Translations under genes and position numbers: made by a program
Part shown: piece after piece, positions 1 through 8,212 of the stretch
Numbering within the stretch: the first letter of the stretch is position 1
Layout: each line of letters begins with the position of its first letter
From: an uncultured Draconibacterium sp.
GTDB lineage: Bacteria > Bacteroidota > Bacteroidia > Bacteroidales > Prolixibacteraceae
NCBI RefSeq assembly: GCF_913060805.1
Contig: NZ_CAJXTC010000003.1
Coordinates: forward strand, 1-64,000
Reading direction: 5' to 3'
Length of the DNA stretch: 64,000 bases
The notes under the pieces: generated by a model
Database searches by the model: none
The model's input: only the letters and a program-made list of their open reading frames with translations
Told to the model about the DNA's origin: nothing

Positions 1-480
1 ATTTCAACTACTGTTGCAAAAGCGAAAGCATTGCGTATGTACGTTGAGCCACTGATTACTAAGGCAAAAGAAGATACAACACACTCGCGCAGGGTAGTTT
101 TTAGCTACCTGCAAGACAAAGATGCTGTATCGGAATTGTTCCGCGAAGTAGCTGTAAAAGTTGCTGACCGTCCGGGAGGATACACTCGTATTCTTAAAAC
201 CGGTAGCCGTTTAGGCGACAACGCCGATATGTGTATTATCGAGTTGGTTGACTTTAACGAAGCTATGTTGGCTGCAAAAGAAGAAGCTGCTGCACCAAAA
301 AAACGTCGTTCACGTCGTGGTGGTGCTAAAAAAGCTGACGCTACTGCACCAGTTGCAGAGGCTGAAGTTGTTGAAGAAGTTAAAACTGAAGAAGCTCCGG
401 CTCCTGAAGCAAAAGCTGAAGAAACAACCGAAGAGCCTAAAGCTGACGAGTCAGCTGACGAAGCTAAAAAAGAAGACTAA
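1..480 (+). CDS. rplQ: 50S ribosomal protein L17, 5'-truncated by the window edge
   Basis: The reading frame is open from base 1, so the gene starts upstream; 159 residues are visible. The core ([41 protein letters not shown]) is the conserved C-terminal half of bacterial L17, a large-subunit protein. After the core comes a basic patch (KKRRSRRGG) and then an acidic Ala/Glu/Lys/Pro tail of about 55 residues. Bacteroidota L17 proteins commonly carry such a low-complexity tail, which E. coli L17 lacks. The gene normally ends the rpoA-rplQ operon, and a strong terminator follows directly. The identity is firm; the role of the tail is unknown. Confidence 0.95.
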   Translation: MSTTVAKAKALRMYVEPLITKAKEDTTHSRRVVFSYLQDKDAVSELFREVAVKVADRPGGYTRILKTGSRLGDNADMCIIELVDFNEAMLAAKEEAAAPKKRRSRRGGAKKADATAPVAEAEVVEEVKTEEAPAPEAKAEETTEEPKADESADEAKKED

Positions 481-500
481 TAATTTTCTTTACCATATTG

Positions 501-533
501 AAAAGCCGAATTGCATTTGCAGTTCGGCTTTTT
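501..533 (+). terminator. Rho-independent terminator after rplQ
   Basis: A perfect 10-bp stem (AAAAGCCGAA at 501-510 with TTCGGCTTTT at 523-532) encloses a 12-nt loop and runs into a T-rich tail. It lies about 20 nt after the rplQ stop and probably ends the ribosomal protein operon. The A-tract on its left side means it could also stop leftward transcripts from rarA. Confidence 0.85.
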
Positions 534-597
534 CATTTATAATCGCTTAGATCTATCGTTTGGATCCATGAGGGGCATTTTGTGAGGTTTTACGCCA

Positions 598-1866
598 TTA
601 AAACCTATTTCCCCACCACTTCTTCAAACGCTCCAGAATCTTCACCTCAGCAGCGTTATTTTGCGGCTGGTAAATGCGGTTGTTTTTAATCTCTTTGGGT
701 AGGAAATCCTGCTCCACAAAATTACCCTCGTATGCATGGGCGTATTTATAGTCTTTGCCGTAACCAATTTCTTTCATCAGCTTGGTTGGTGCATTTCGTA
801 TGTGTAGCGGCACAGGCAGGTCGCCGGTTTGTTTTACCAGTGCAATGGCATTGTCGATGGCTTCGTAGGCCGAATTACTTTTTGGCGAGGTAGCCAGGTA
901 AATCGTACATTCCGATAAAATAATGCGCGATTCGGGAGGGCCAATTTTATGCACGGCATCAAAAGTGTTTTGTGCCATCAGTAAGGCATTTGGATTGGCC
1001 AGGCCAACATCTTCTGCAGCCAGTATCAACAAACGGCGGGCGATAAACTTAATGTCTTCTCCACCTTCCAACATGCGCGCCAGCCAGTACACTGCTGCAT
1101 CTGGATCGCCACCACGGATACTTTTTATAAATGCCGAAATAATATCGTAGTGCATTTCGCCTTTCTTATCGTATATCGAAAGGTTTTTCTGCAGCTTGTC
1201 GGTTACCTTTTTATCGGTAATAACAATGTTATCGCCGTCTTCGCCAAGGGTAACCAGTTCCAGCACATTTAACAGTTTCCGGGCATCGCCACCCGAGTAA
1301 CGCAGTATGGCCGAATCTTCGCGTAGTGTTATCTTTTTCTCCTTAAGTACGGTATCTTTTTTTGTGGCTTGTTTAATAATCTTTAGCAAAGCAGCCTTAT
1401 CCAAATGCTCCAGAATATACACCTGGCAGCGCGAGAGCAGGGGAGAGATCACCTCGAACGATGGATTTTCGGTTGTTGCACCAATCAGCGTTATGGTACC
1501 ATCTTCAACAGCTCCCAGCAACGAATCTTGTTGCGATTTGCTAAAACGGTGTATCTCGTCGATAAACAGTATCGGGTTTGGGCGACTGAAAAACTGTTGC
1601 TTTTTGGCTCTGTCAATCACATCGCGTATATCTTTTACCCCCGAGTTAATGGCACTGAGCGTGTAAAACGGTCGGTCAAGTGTGTTGGCAATAATACGGG
1701 CCAGCGTGGTTTTTCCTACTCCCGGAGGTCCCCATAAAATGAGCGAAGTTATTTTTCCCGAATCGATCAATTTGCGCAAAACGGCACCCTTCCCAACAAG
1801 ATGTTCTTGGCCGATGTAATCGTCTAAAGTTTTTGGTCGTAAGCGTTCTGCGAGTGGCTGATTCAT
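598..1866 (-). CDS. rarA: Replication-associated recombination protein A (RarA/MgsA AAA+ ATPase)
   Basis: This 422-residue AAA+ ATPase belongs to the RarA/MgsA/WRNIP1 family, which acts at stalled replication forks and resembles clamp-loader subunits. The N-terminal PLAERLRPKTLDDYIGQEHL, Walker A GPPGVGKTT (residues 46-54), Walker B ILFIDEIHRF (about 99-108) and sensor segment IGATTENPSFE are all present. The C-terminal half holds the family's tetramerisation region (RGGDPDAAVYWLARMLEGGED, AAEDVGLANP). Length is usual for the family. It is transcribed leftward toward rplQ and stands alone, with 138 bp separating it from the TPR gene upstream. Confidence is high. Confidence 0.95.
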   Translation of the reverse strand: MNQPLAERLRPKTLDDYIGQEHLVGKGAVLRKLIDSGKITSLILWGPPGVGKTTLARIIANTLDRPFYTLSAINSGVKDIRDVIDRAKKQQFFSRPNPILFIDEIHRFSKSQQDSLLGAVEDGTITLIGATTENPSFEVISPLLSRCQVYILEHLDKAALLKIIKQATKKDTVLKEKKITLREDSAILRYSGGDARKLLNVLELVTLGEDGDNIVITDKKVTDKLQKNLSIYDKKGEMHYDIISAFIKSIRGGDPDAAVYWLARMLEGGEDIKFIARRLLILAAEDVGLANPNALLMAQNTFDAVHKIGPPESRIILSECTIYLATSPKSNSAYEAIDNAIALVKQTGDLPVPLHIRNAPTKLMKEIGYGKDYKYAHAYEGNFVEQDFLPKEIKNNRIYQPQNNAAEVKILERLKKWWGNRF

Positions 1867-1937
1867 AATTCAAGTAAAAAGTAAATGTGACAAGGCAAAA
1901 GTAAAAAATCAAATTGAAAAGTATTGGGTATAAAGTT

Positions 1938-1963
1938 CACCCTTCGACTTCGCTCAGGATGAC
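1938..1963. repeat. Intergenic repeat-like segment CCTTCGACTTCGCTCAGGATGAC
   Basis: The spacer between rarA and the TPR gene contains CCTTCGACTTCGCTCAGGATG followed by AC (reverse complement begins GTCATCCTGAGCGAAGTCG). I recognise near-identical intergenic copies from many Bacteroidota and other bacterial genomes, so it is probably one copy of a dispersed short repeat. Only one copy is seen in this window. The following CTTCGGTCTTCAAGCTCCGATCTTCG at 1974-1999 is loosely self-similar. Confidence 0.5.
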
Positions 1964-2004
1964 ATTTTTCTTTCTTCGGTCTTCAAGCTCCGATCTTCGT
2001 GCTT

Positions 2005-3981
2005 TTAGTTACAGTAGCGTTTAATAATGTTGTAAGCTCCGTCGATTCCCAGCTCTCCGGCGCGGCTTAAATCCAGTGCTCCACCTTCTATATCGTCGAG
2101 GTAGATTTTTGTCAATCCGCGGTTAAAATAAGCTTCGGCAAACTCAGGCTCCAGGTCGATGGCGTGATTTAAATCTTCAACAGCACTCCGGTATTCGCCA
2201 AGGCGCAGTTTAATAAACGCACGGTTGTAATAGCCAAAAAAGAAATCGGGATCGAGGAACAGCGTCACTGCATAATCGTCGAGAATCTCCTGGTATTCAA
2301 CAGTCGATGGTTTTTCGTTGTTGTTGTCGTTAATCTTTCCTTCGTTTAATGTCAGCGAATTGGTTGACCCAACTCCTGCCAAAAGTTCCACCTGTTCTTT
2401 TAATTTATATCGTGTGTTGGCACGCGTGAAATAGGCCAGCGAAGTTTTTTCATCCAACTCAATCGCTTTATCCAGGTCGGCAAACGCACTGTTGTAATCG
2501 CCCGTAAGACTGTAAAAAATACCGCGGTTTAAATAATTGTGCGCATTTTCCTGCACCTCGATCTTTTCGTTAAAGAACAAAATAAAGTTCTCGAAAACCG
2601 ACTGGTACGTAGTCACCGGCTTGTTCGAAATAGAGAGCAATGGATTGTAGTTGTTCTCGGCATTTAAATCATCGACTACTATATTGTAATATTGGAAACG
2701 TTCGTAATCGACTGCATTTTTTTCGAAGGCTGTAATCAGGAACATCGGCTGCAGATCGATTACAATGTTTTTATTCTGAATGCGGCCATCGTCAACTTCC
2801 TCGGCTTCCTCCGGAATATCGCGGGTATTTTCAACCACCAGATCCATACGCATCCGGCGCCGGCGTTTTTCAGCTTCCAATTCTTCTTTGCGTTTTTGTT
2901 CAGCTGCTTTTTCATCGTCAACCGAGGCATTGTTTTGCTGCGACGATTGCTGCTGATTGTGTTGTGCCAGCGCCTGCTGGTTCGCCTGCGAATTTTGCTG
3001 ATTATTATTTTGCGTCGAAGATGAATTCTGCTGTTGTTTGTTTTGTTGCTGTTGCTGTTGAGCCAACTGCTCGGCATTTATACGTCGCTGGCTTAAATCG
3101 AACTGCGGATTAAGACGGGCTGCAATTTGGTAGTCCTGCTCATAACCGGGGCGGTCCAAAATTTCGCGGGCCATAGCGCGGTTGAAGTAGGCACTGGCCA
3201 TTTCCGGATTCAATTGTATGGCCATGTCGTAATCCATAATGGCACTTTCGTAGTCCTCCAGTTTGTGTTTCACAATACCGCGGTTGTTAAAAGCCAGGGC
3301 GTTTGTGGCATCAAAACGAATACTTTGGTCGTAATCGCGCAGTGCCGATGCATAATCTTCCAGCTCAAAGCGGGCCAATCCACGGTTTAAGTACGCAGCA
3401 GCATAATGCGGCCTGATGATAATTACCTGGTTCAAATCTGCAATAGCCCCTTGAATATCGCCGCTTACAATTTTTGCGTTGCTTCGGTTCATCAACGCAT
3501 GTGTCGATTTTGGATTTACTTCCAGCGCTTTGTCATAATCTTCAATGGCACCTTCCAGGTCTTTTAGCGCCAGTTTGGCAATCCCGCGGTTGTTGTATAT
3601 CGATTCGTCAGTAGGATCAAATTCCAGTGCCCGGTCGTAATCTTCAATGGCACGTTTATACAGTCGGAGGTTGTGGTAAGCCATTCCGCGGTTGTTGTAA
3701 GCACGCGGGTAGTACGGTTTTATTTCAATCGCTTTATCGTAGTCGGCAATGGCGCCACGGTAATCCTCCAACGAATGTTTGGCCGTTCCGCGGTACAAAT
3801 AGGCCTCAGCCAGATAAGGTTTAAATTCAATAACAATATTAAAGTATTCGATTGCCCCCGTGTAGTTGCCAATTGATATGCGCGTACGTCCAACCCTGAT
3901 AAAATGGTTGATGTTCAATTGCGCCTCGGCCAGGAAACTCATCGACAACAAGAGTGCAAAAAGTATGGTAAGTTTCTTCAT
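2005..3981 (-). CDS. Exported TPR-repeat protein with Gln/Asn-rich linker
   Basis: A signal peptide (MKKLTILFALLLSMSFLAEA) precedes about eight consecutive 34-residue tetratricopeptide repeats (residues about 24-300), each with the pattern AYxNRGxAxxxLxDYxxAIxDYDxAIxxxP. A low-complexity Gln/Asn/Ser linker (about 305-360) and a basic/acidic segment (EEKRRRRMRM region) follow, then a second block of about four TPRs to the C terminus. TPRs mediate protein-protein interaction, so this is probably a periplasmic or outer-membrane scaffold. The partner is unknown. Total length is 658 residues. It is monocistronic on the minus strand. Confidence 0.85.
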   Translation of the reverse strand: MKKLTILFALLLSMSFLAEAQLNINHFIRVGRTRISIGNYTGAIEYFNIVIEFKPYLAEAYLYRGTAKHSLEDYRGAIADYDKAIEIKPYYPRAYNNRGMAYHNLRLYKRAIEDYDRALEFDPTDESIYNNRGIAKLALKDLEGAIEDYDKALEVNPKSTHALMNRSNAKIVSGDIQGAIADLNQVIIIRPHYAAAYLNRGLARFELEDYASALRDYDQSIRFDATNALAFNNRGIVKHKLEDYESAIMDYDMAIQLNPEMASAYFNRAMAREILDRPGYEQDYQIAARLNPQFDLSQRRINAEQLAQQQQQQNKQQQNSSSTQNNNQQNSQANQQALAQHNQQQSSQQNNASVDDEKAAEQKRKEELEAEKRRRRMRMDLVVENTRDIPEEAEEVDDGRIQNKNIVIDLQPMFLITAFEKNAVDYERFQYYNIVVDDLNAENNYNPLLSISNKPVTTYQSVFENFILFFNEKIEVQENAHNYLNRGIFYSLTGDYNSAFADLDKAIELDEKTSLAYFTRANTRYKLKEQVELLAGVGSTNSLTLNEGKINDNNNEKPSTVEYQEILDDYAVTLFLDPDFFFGYYNRAFIKLRLGEYRSAVEDLNHAIDLEPEFAEAYFNRGLTKIYLDDIEGGALDLSRAGELGIDGAYNIIKRYCN

Positions 3982-4118
3982 CTATTTATTTCTTTCGTAA
4001 CCTTTTCTCTGCAGGGTTACTTCGTCCTGTTTTACTAAACAAACAAAAATAGTATTTTCATAGTTGGAAGTAATAAACAGTTAGGTTTTTTAACGAATAG
4101 CCACTTAAATCTAAAATT

Positions 4119-4682
4119 ATGTGTAAACGCTGTGCCTGGGGAACAAAAAACGAGTTGATGATAAAATATCACGATGAAGAGTGGGGTGTGCCGATTCACG
4201 ACGACGATAAGTTGTTTGAATTCTTTGTACTGGAAGGATTTCAGGCCGGGTTAAGCTGGCAGATCGTTCTGAACAAACGCGAGAATTTTCGTAAAGCTTT
4301 TGATCATTTCAACCCGCAAAAAGTTGCAACGTATTCAGAAGATAAAATTCAAGAACTTATTCAGGATAAATCAATCATTCGCAACCAGCAAAAAATTAGG
4401 GCTTGTGTAAATAATGCGCAACGTTTTCTCGAGGTGCAAAAGGAGTTTGGCACCTTCGATCGCTACATTTGGAAGTTTGTGGATTACAAGCCGATTCTAA
4501 ATAGCTTTAAAACGATTGGTGAATTGCCGGCCAAAACCGATTTGTCGGATGCGATTTCGAAAGACCTGAAAGCGCGCGGTTTCAAATTCGTCGGATCGAC
4601 CGTAATTTACGCGCACATGCAGGCCACTGGAATGGTAAATGATCACCTGGTTGACTGCTTCCGTTACCTCGAAATTCAGTGA
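4119..4682 (+). CDS. tag: DNA-3-methyladenine glycosylase I
   Basis: The 187-residue protein matches Tag, the base-excision repair enzyme that removes 3-methyladenine from alkylated DNA. The N terminus MCKRCAWGTK, the segment YHDEEWGVP, the LEGFQAGLSWQIVLNKRENF block and the C-terminal DHLVDCFRY are characteristic. The zinc ligands of the E. coli enzyme (Cys4, His17, His175, Cys179) have counterparts in Cys5, His18 and the C-terminal HLVDC. Length is normal. It stands alone between the divergent TPR gene and a peptidase gene. Confidence 0.95.
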   Translation: MCKRCAWGTKNELMIKYHDEEWGVPIHDDDKLFEFFVLEGFQAGLSWQIVLNKRENFRKAFDHFNPQKVATYSEDKIQELIQDKSIIRNQQKIRACVNNAQRFLEVQKEFGTFDRYIWKFVDYKPILNSFKTIGELPAKTDLSDAISKDLKARGFKFVGSTVIYAHMQATGMVNDHLVDCFRYLEIQ

Positions 4683-4783
4683 CCTTAGTCACATAAATCG
4701 TTACATAACTTTTAATCTGAAAAACGACCTCTAATTTTTATTAAGTCTATCTTAAATTCTCTTTTCAAAAAAGAATAAATTGT

Positions 4784-4791
4784 TAATTTTG
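4784..4791 (+). promoter_or_regulatory. Putative Bacteroidota -7 promoter element for the C1 peptidase gene
   Basis: TAATTTTG matches the Bacteroidota -7 consensus TAnnTTTG. Transcription would start a few bases downstream. That excludes an in-frame start at 4780 and supports ATG 4837 as the true start of the peptidase. No good -33 TTG box is evident. Confidence 0.5.
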
Positions 4792-4836
4792 ACGCTAATT
4801 CAAAAGAAGAGGGGTAATAATTTAATTATTAATTTG

Positions 4837-6039
4837 ATGAAGTTGCGTTTTATTTTTACCGTATTGATTGCGGTATTCACACTGAGTGTATTTGCGGAGA
4901 ATGATAAGAAGGAGGAGGAAAAAGGTTATGTTTTTGAAGACGAGATTTCATTAGCGGCCACGCCTGTAAAAGACCAATACCGTTCGGGTACATGCTGGTC
5001 GTTTTCGGGGCTTTCATTTCTGGAGTCGGAAATGATGCGTTTGGGAAAACCGGAGGTCGATCTTTCAGAAATGTTTGTTGTATGGCACACCTATTCCGAT
5101 AAAGCCAAAAAGCACGTACGTGTGCACGGTAATCTGAATTTCTCGGCAGGTGGAGCTTTTCACGATGTTACCAATATGATTCGTGCGTATGGTATTGTTC
5201 CTGAATCGATTTACGATGGTTTGAACTACGGCGAAGAAAAACACGTGCATGGCGAAATGGATAATGTGCTGAAAGAGCATGTTGACGCTGTTGTGAAAAA
5301 CGGAAACCGTAAACTGAGTACTGTTTGGCACGAAGCCATTGACGGTACTTTGGATTCGTACTTAGGCGAATTGCCACAAAAATTTGAATACGAAGGAAAA
5401 CAATATACACCACAAAGTTTTGCCAGCGATTATGTTGGATTGAACATGGACGATTATGTGGAGATCACTTCGTATACACACCACCCGTTCTACGATAAAT
5501 TTATTTTGGAAGTTCCTGATAACTGGTCGTGGGATGAAGTGTACAATGTGCCACTTGAAGAATTGGAATCGATTATAGATTATTCGCTGAATAATGGTTT
5601 TACCATTGCGTGGGCAGCCGATGTTAGCGAAAAAGGATTTGCTACAAGCAACAAAGGTGTGGCTGTTTTGCCGGCCGCTCCGGAAGAAAATATGGACGAC
5701 GCTGAAATTGCAAAATGGGAGGCGCTGCCACAAAAAGACAAAGAAAAGGAACTGTATAAGCTGGATAATCCGGTACCGGAGTTGGTAGTTAGCCAGGAAA
5801 TGCGTCAGAGAGCATTTGACGATTATGAAACTACCGACGACCACGGAATGCATATTATCGGTACTGCAAAAGATCAGGATGGACATACTTTCTACAAAGT
5901 GAAAAACTCGTGGGGCGATTACAATAAATACGATGGTTATTTTTACGCCTCTAAACCGTATGTGAATTACAAGACGATGTGCATTATGGTGCACAAAGAC
6001 GGCATACCCCAAAGTATAAGAGAGAAACTTAAACTTTAA
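4837..6039 (+). CDS. Exported C1-family (bleomycin hydrolase/aminopeptidase C-like) cysteine peptidase
   Basis: This 400-residue papain-fold peptidase of the PepC/bleomycin hydrolase branch carries the active-site cysteine in RSGTCWSFSGLSFLESE. The catalytic histidine lies in DDHGMHIIGTAKD and the asparagine in VKNSWGDYN. ATG 4837 gives a clean signal peptide (MKLRFIFTVLIAVFTLSVFA). An in-frame start at 4780 would add 19 residues but sits on the predicted promoter. The classic PepC family is cytoplasmic, so the secreted form is typical of Bacteroidota paralogues. Its substrate is probably periplasmic peptides. A hairpin terminator follows immediately. Confidence 0.9.
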   Translation: MKLRFIFTVLIAVFTLSVFAENDKKEEEKGYVFEDEISLAATPVKDQYRSGTCWSFSGLSFLESEMMRLGKPEVDLSEMFVVWHTYSDKAKKHVRVHGNLNFSAGGAFHDVTNMIRAYGIVPESIYDGLNYGEEKHVHGEMDNVLKEHVDAVVKNGNRKLSTVWHEAIDGTLDSYLGELPQKFEYEGKQYTPQSFASDYVGLNMDDYVEITSYTHHPFYDKFILEVPDNWSWDEVYNVPLEELESIIDYSLNNGFTIAWAADVSEKGFATSNKGVAVLPAAPEENMDDAEIAKWEALPQKDKEKELYKLDNPVPELVVSQEMRQRAFDDYETTDDHGMHIIGTAKDQDGHTFYKVKNSWGDYNKYDGYFYASKPYVNYKTMCIMVHKDGIPQSIREKLKL

Positions 6040-6043
6040 TTTT

Positions 6044-6078
6044 TAAGCCCTTCAGTAATCCTGAGGGGCTTATTTTTT
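6044..6078 (+). terminator. Rho-independent terminator after the C1 peptidase
   Basis: A 12-bp stem (TAAGCCCTTCAG at 6044-6055 with CTGAGGGGCTTA at 6061-6072, one G:T pair) with a 5-nt loop is followed by a T run. It begins 5 nt after the peptidase stop. Confidence 0.85.
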
Positions 6079-6108
6079 TCACAACTTCATGTTTTCCCTA
6101 GCTGCGCA

Positions 6109-6138
6109 TTGGCTGCATAAAAAAATCGTTTACATTTG
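6109..6138 (+). promoter_or_regulatory. Putative Bacteroidota promoter (TTG - 19 nt - TACATTTG)
   Basis: TTG at 6109-6111 and TACATTTG at 6131-6138 are separated by 19 nt, matching the Bacteroidota -33/-7 arrangement. Transcription would begin near 6143, so translation of the next gene starts at 6187 or, more likely, 6208. Confidence 0.55.
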
Positions 6139-6207
6139 ATGTCTCTAAACAAAACCGGCAGAAAAGGTCATCTTTTCACGAAAAGCATGAACAGGTGTAA
6201 ATTAGCA

Positions 6208-7107
6208 ATGAAGCGATTACTTATCATATTTCTTGTACTAACAAGTACACTGCAATTGGTTTCGGCGCAGGAAGACTGGTCGTGGTGGAACAACGCACAC
6301 GGCTGGGAAAGCGGTGATCCGGGGTGGCGAAACTGGATGATCATTTCGCCTGCCTATTTCGGTCCTAACGCTTTGTCGGTTCCCGAGGTAAAAAAAGGTT
6401 TTATCGAAGGACATACGGAGTTTGAGCTTACCGTATCAAGCCACTTTTTTTCGGGCGATCCAACACAGGATATTTCGGGGCGGGCTTTCATCCCTTTTGC
6501 ACAAAACAAAATTGCAATCGAAATGTATGGTGTGTTGCTCGAACACTATTCCTACACCGAAGAGATACGGGACGAACGTTTTTCGCGCGATAAAGACGGA
6601 AAAGGTTATGCCATCGGCGATTTCTATTTCTCTACGCTTATTCAGCTTTTTAAAGACCGTGCTTTCCCAAATACTATGTTTCGGGCGATATTAAAAACTG
6701 CATCGGGAACCAATTTTGAAGGTGCACGTTTTGCCGACACACCGGCTTATTCGTTTGATTTTAGTTTCTCGAAAGATTACGGCCAGCAGGAAACATTTTT
6801 ATTTCGCCCACATGCCATGTTGGGATTTTACAGTTGGCAAACCAACGATGAGCTGAACCTGCAAAACGATGCTTTACTTTATGGTGCAGGTGCCGATTTT
6901 CAGAAAAACAACTGGCGTTTTACGCCATCGTGGTCGGGTTATTTCGGTTATAAAAATAATGGCGACCGGCCTATGCAACTGAACTTTGAACTTCGGAAAG
7001 AATACAATAAAAAGGCAATTTCAATAGAATACCAGCACGGATTACACGATTGGTTGTATAAAACCGTACGTTTTTCGTTCATTTGGAAACTTAATGGAAT
7101 TGAGTAA
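6208..7107 (+). CDS. Exported protein, probable outer-membrane beta-barrel
   Basis: From ATG 6208 the protein has 299 residues with a clear signal peptide (MKRLLIIFLVLTSTLQLVSA, cleavage before QEDWSWW). An in-frame ATG at 6187 is possible. The mature chain has many alternating aromatic/polar strands (FELTVSSHFFSG, HAMLGFYSWQT, WRFTPSWSGYFGYKN) and ends in a strand with a terminal-type aromatic residue (VRFSFIWKLN), as in outer-membrane beta-barrels. I do not recognise a named family. It sits between the peptidase and a glycosyltransferase gene, each with its own promoter-like element. Confidence 0.7.
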   Translation: MKRLLIIFLVLTSTLQLVSAQEDWSWWNNAHGWESGDPGWRNWMIISPAYFGPNALSVPEVKKGFIEGHTEFELTVSSHFFSGDPTQDISGRAFIPFAQNKIAIEMYGVLLEHYSYTEEIRDERFSRDKDGKGYAIGDFYFSTLIQLFKDRAFPNTMFRAILKTASGTNFEGARFADTPAYSFDFSFSKDYGQQETFLFRPHAMLGFYSWQTNDELNLQNDALLYGAGADFQKNNWRFTPSWSGYFGYKNNGDRPMQLNFELRKEYNKKAISIEYQHGLHDWLYKTVRFSFIWKLNGIE

Positions 7108-7128
7108 GTTATCGTAAATCAGAATTTA

Positions 7129-7136
7129 TAACTTTG
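7129..7136 (+). promoter_or_regulatory. Putative -7 promoter element for the GT2 gene
   Basis: TAACTTTG matches TAnnTTTG exactly and lies 54 nt before the glycosyltransferase ATG. No convincing -33 TTG is visible at the usual distance. Confidence 0.5.
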
Positions 7137-7190
7137 CAATCGCAAAATCAAGCTTGTGTTGATGCAGCTTAAAACAGATAAGAACAGATC

Positions 7191-8138
7191 ATGAAAAAGC
7201 TTTCACTCGTAATATGTGTTTGGAATGAAGAAGAAAACATTAAACCACTTTCAGTAGAAATAAAAGCAGCGCTCGAAGGAATTGACTACGAGGCCATATT
7301 TGTGGATGATGGATCGACCGATAAAACACGTGAAGAGATTCGGAAAATTAACGACGACCGATTTTTATTGGTAGAGTTAAAACGAAATTACGGGCAAAGT
7401 TCGGCACTGCAGGCAGGTATCGATCAGGCCGAAGGCGATTTTGTAGCCTTGATTGACGGCGATTTGCAAAACGATCCGGCAGATATTCCGATGATGCTGA
7501 AAATGATCGAGGAAGAAGAATGGGACATGGTTGCGGGTGTACGTGCCAACCGAAAAGATGGAATGTTCCTGCGTAAAGTGCCATCAAAAATTGCCAATTA
7601 TCTGATTCGTCGTGCTACCGGTATTTATATGAAAGACCTGGGATGTACGCTAAAAATCTTCACCAACGATATCATTAAAAGTATCCATATTTATGGCGAG
7701 CTTCACCGCTATATTCCTGCACTGGTAACGCTTGAAGGTGCCACAAAAATTACGCAGGTTGATGTGAATCACCGTCCGCGTACTTTTGGTACATCAAAAT
7801 ACAACCTTAGCCGTACCACGCGTGTAATGAGCGACCTTGTATTGATGCTTTTCTTTAAAAAGTACCTGCAACGCCCGATGCACTTTTTCGGGCAAATCGG
7901 TATTTTCACCCTTGCCATCGGAGTGCTTATAAATTTCTATCTGCTCGTGCTCAAAGTTATGGGTAACGATATTTGGGGAAAACCACTGTTGTTACTTGGT
8001 ATTTTGTTGGTATTGGGTGGTATTCAGTTTATTACAACTGGTATTATTGCCGAGTTGCAGATGCGTACTTATTTCGAATCGCAACAGAAAAAACCTTACC
8101 GTGTGAAACGTGTAGCACCTGCTAAAGAAAACATTTAA
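7191..8138 (+). CDS. Family 2 glycosyltransferase, polyisoprenyl-phosphate type (DPM1/GtrB-like)
   Basis: The 315-residue protein has a GT-A domain starting LSLVICVWNEEENI, with the nucleotide-binding VDDGSTDKT and the metal-binding LIDGDLQNDP. Two hydrophobic helices follow near residues 230-255 and 262-287. This matches GtrB/dolichol-phosphate-mannose-synthase-like enzymes, which move a sugar from UDP- or GDP-sugar to undecaprenyl phosphate at the cytoplasmic membrane. The sugar cannot be predicted. No wzx- or GtrA-like flippase gene is adjacent, so the pathway is unclear. Confidence 0.88.
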   Translation: MKKLSLVICVWNEEENIKPLSVEIKAALEGIDYEAIFVDDGSTDKTREEIRKINDDRFLLVELKRNYGQSSALQAGIDQAEGDFVALIDGDLQNDPADIPMMLKMIEEEEWDMVAGVRANRKDGMFLRKVPSKIANYLIRRATGIYMKDLGCTLKIFTNDIIKSIHIYGELHRYIPALVTLEGATKITQVDVNHRPRTFGTSKYNLSRTTRVMSDLVLMLFFKKYLQRPMHFFGQIGIFTLAIGVLINFYLLVLKVMGNDIWGKPLLLLGILLVLGGIQFITTGIIAELQMRTYFESQQKKPYRVKRVAPAKENI

Positions 8139-8153
8139 TGTAATTTCGGTACC

Positions 8154-8183
8154 TTGGCTTTTTGTTAAATTATTATACCTTTA
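8154..8183 (+). promoter_or_regulatory. Putative promoter (TTG - TACCTTTA) for the plug-domain gene
   Basis: TTGG at 8154-8157 and TACCTTTA at 8176-8183 are spaced 18-19 nt, one mismatch from the TAnnTTTG -7 consensus. They lie 30 nt before ATG 8213. Confidence 0.4.
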
Positions 8184-8212
8184 ACAAACAATAAAACAAT
8201 AAAGCCAATACA

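Noticed and set aside
248-550. A Lys/Leu-rich 100-residue frame overlapping rplQ
   Set aside because: It is a +1 frame through the low-complexity tail of L17 and runs through the terminator.
5362-6012. A 216-residue open frame on the minus strand
   Set aside because: It lies fully inside the well-supported C1 peptidase gene, shows no family motif and has the composition of an antisense frame.
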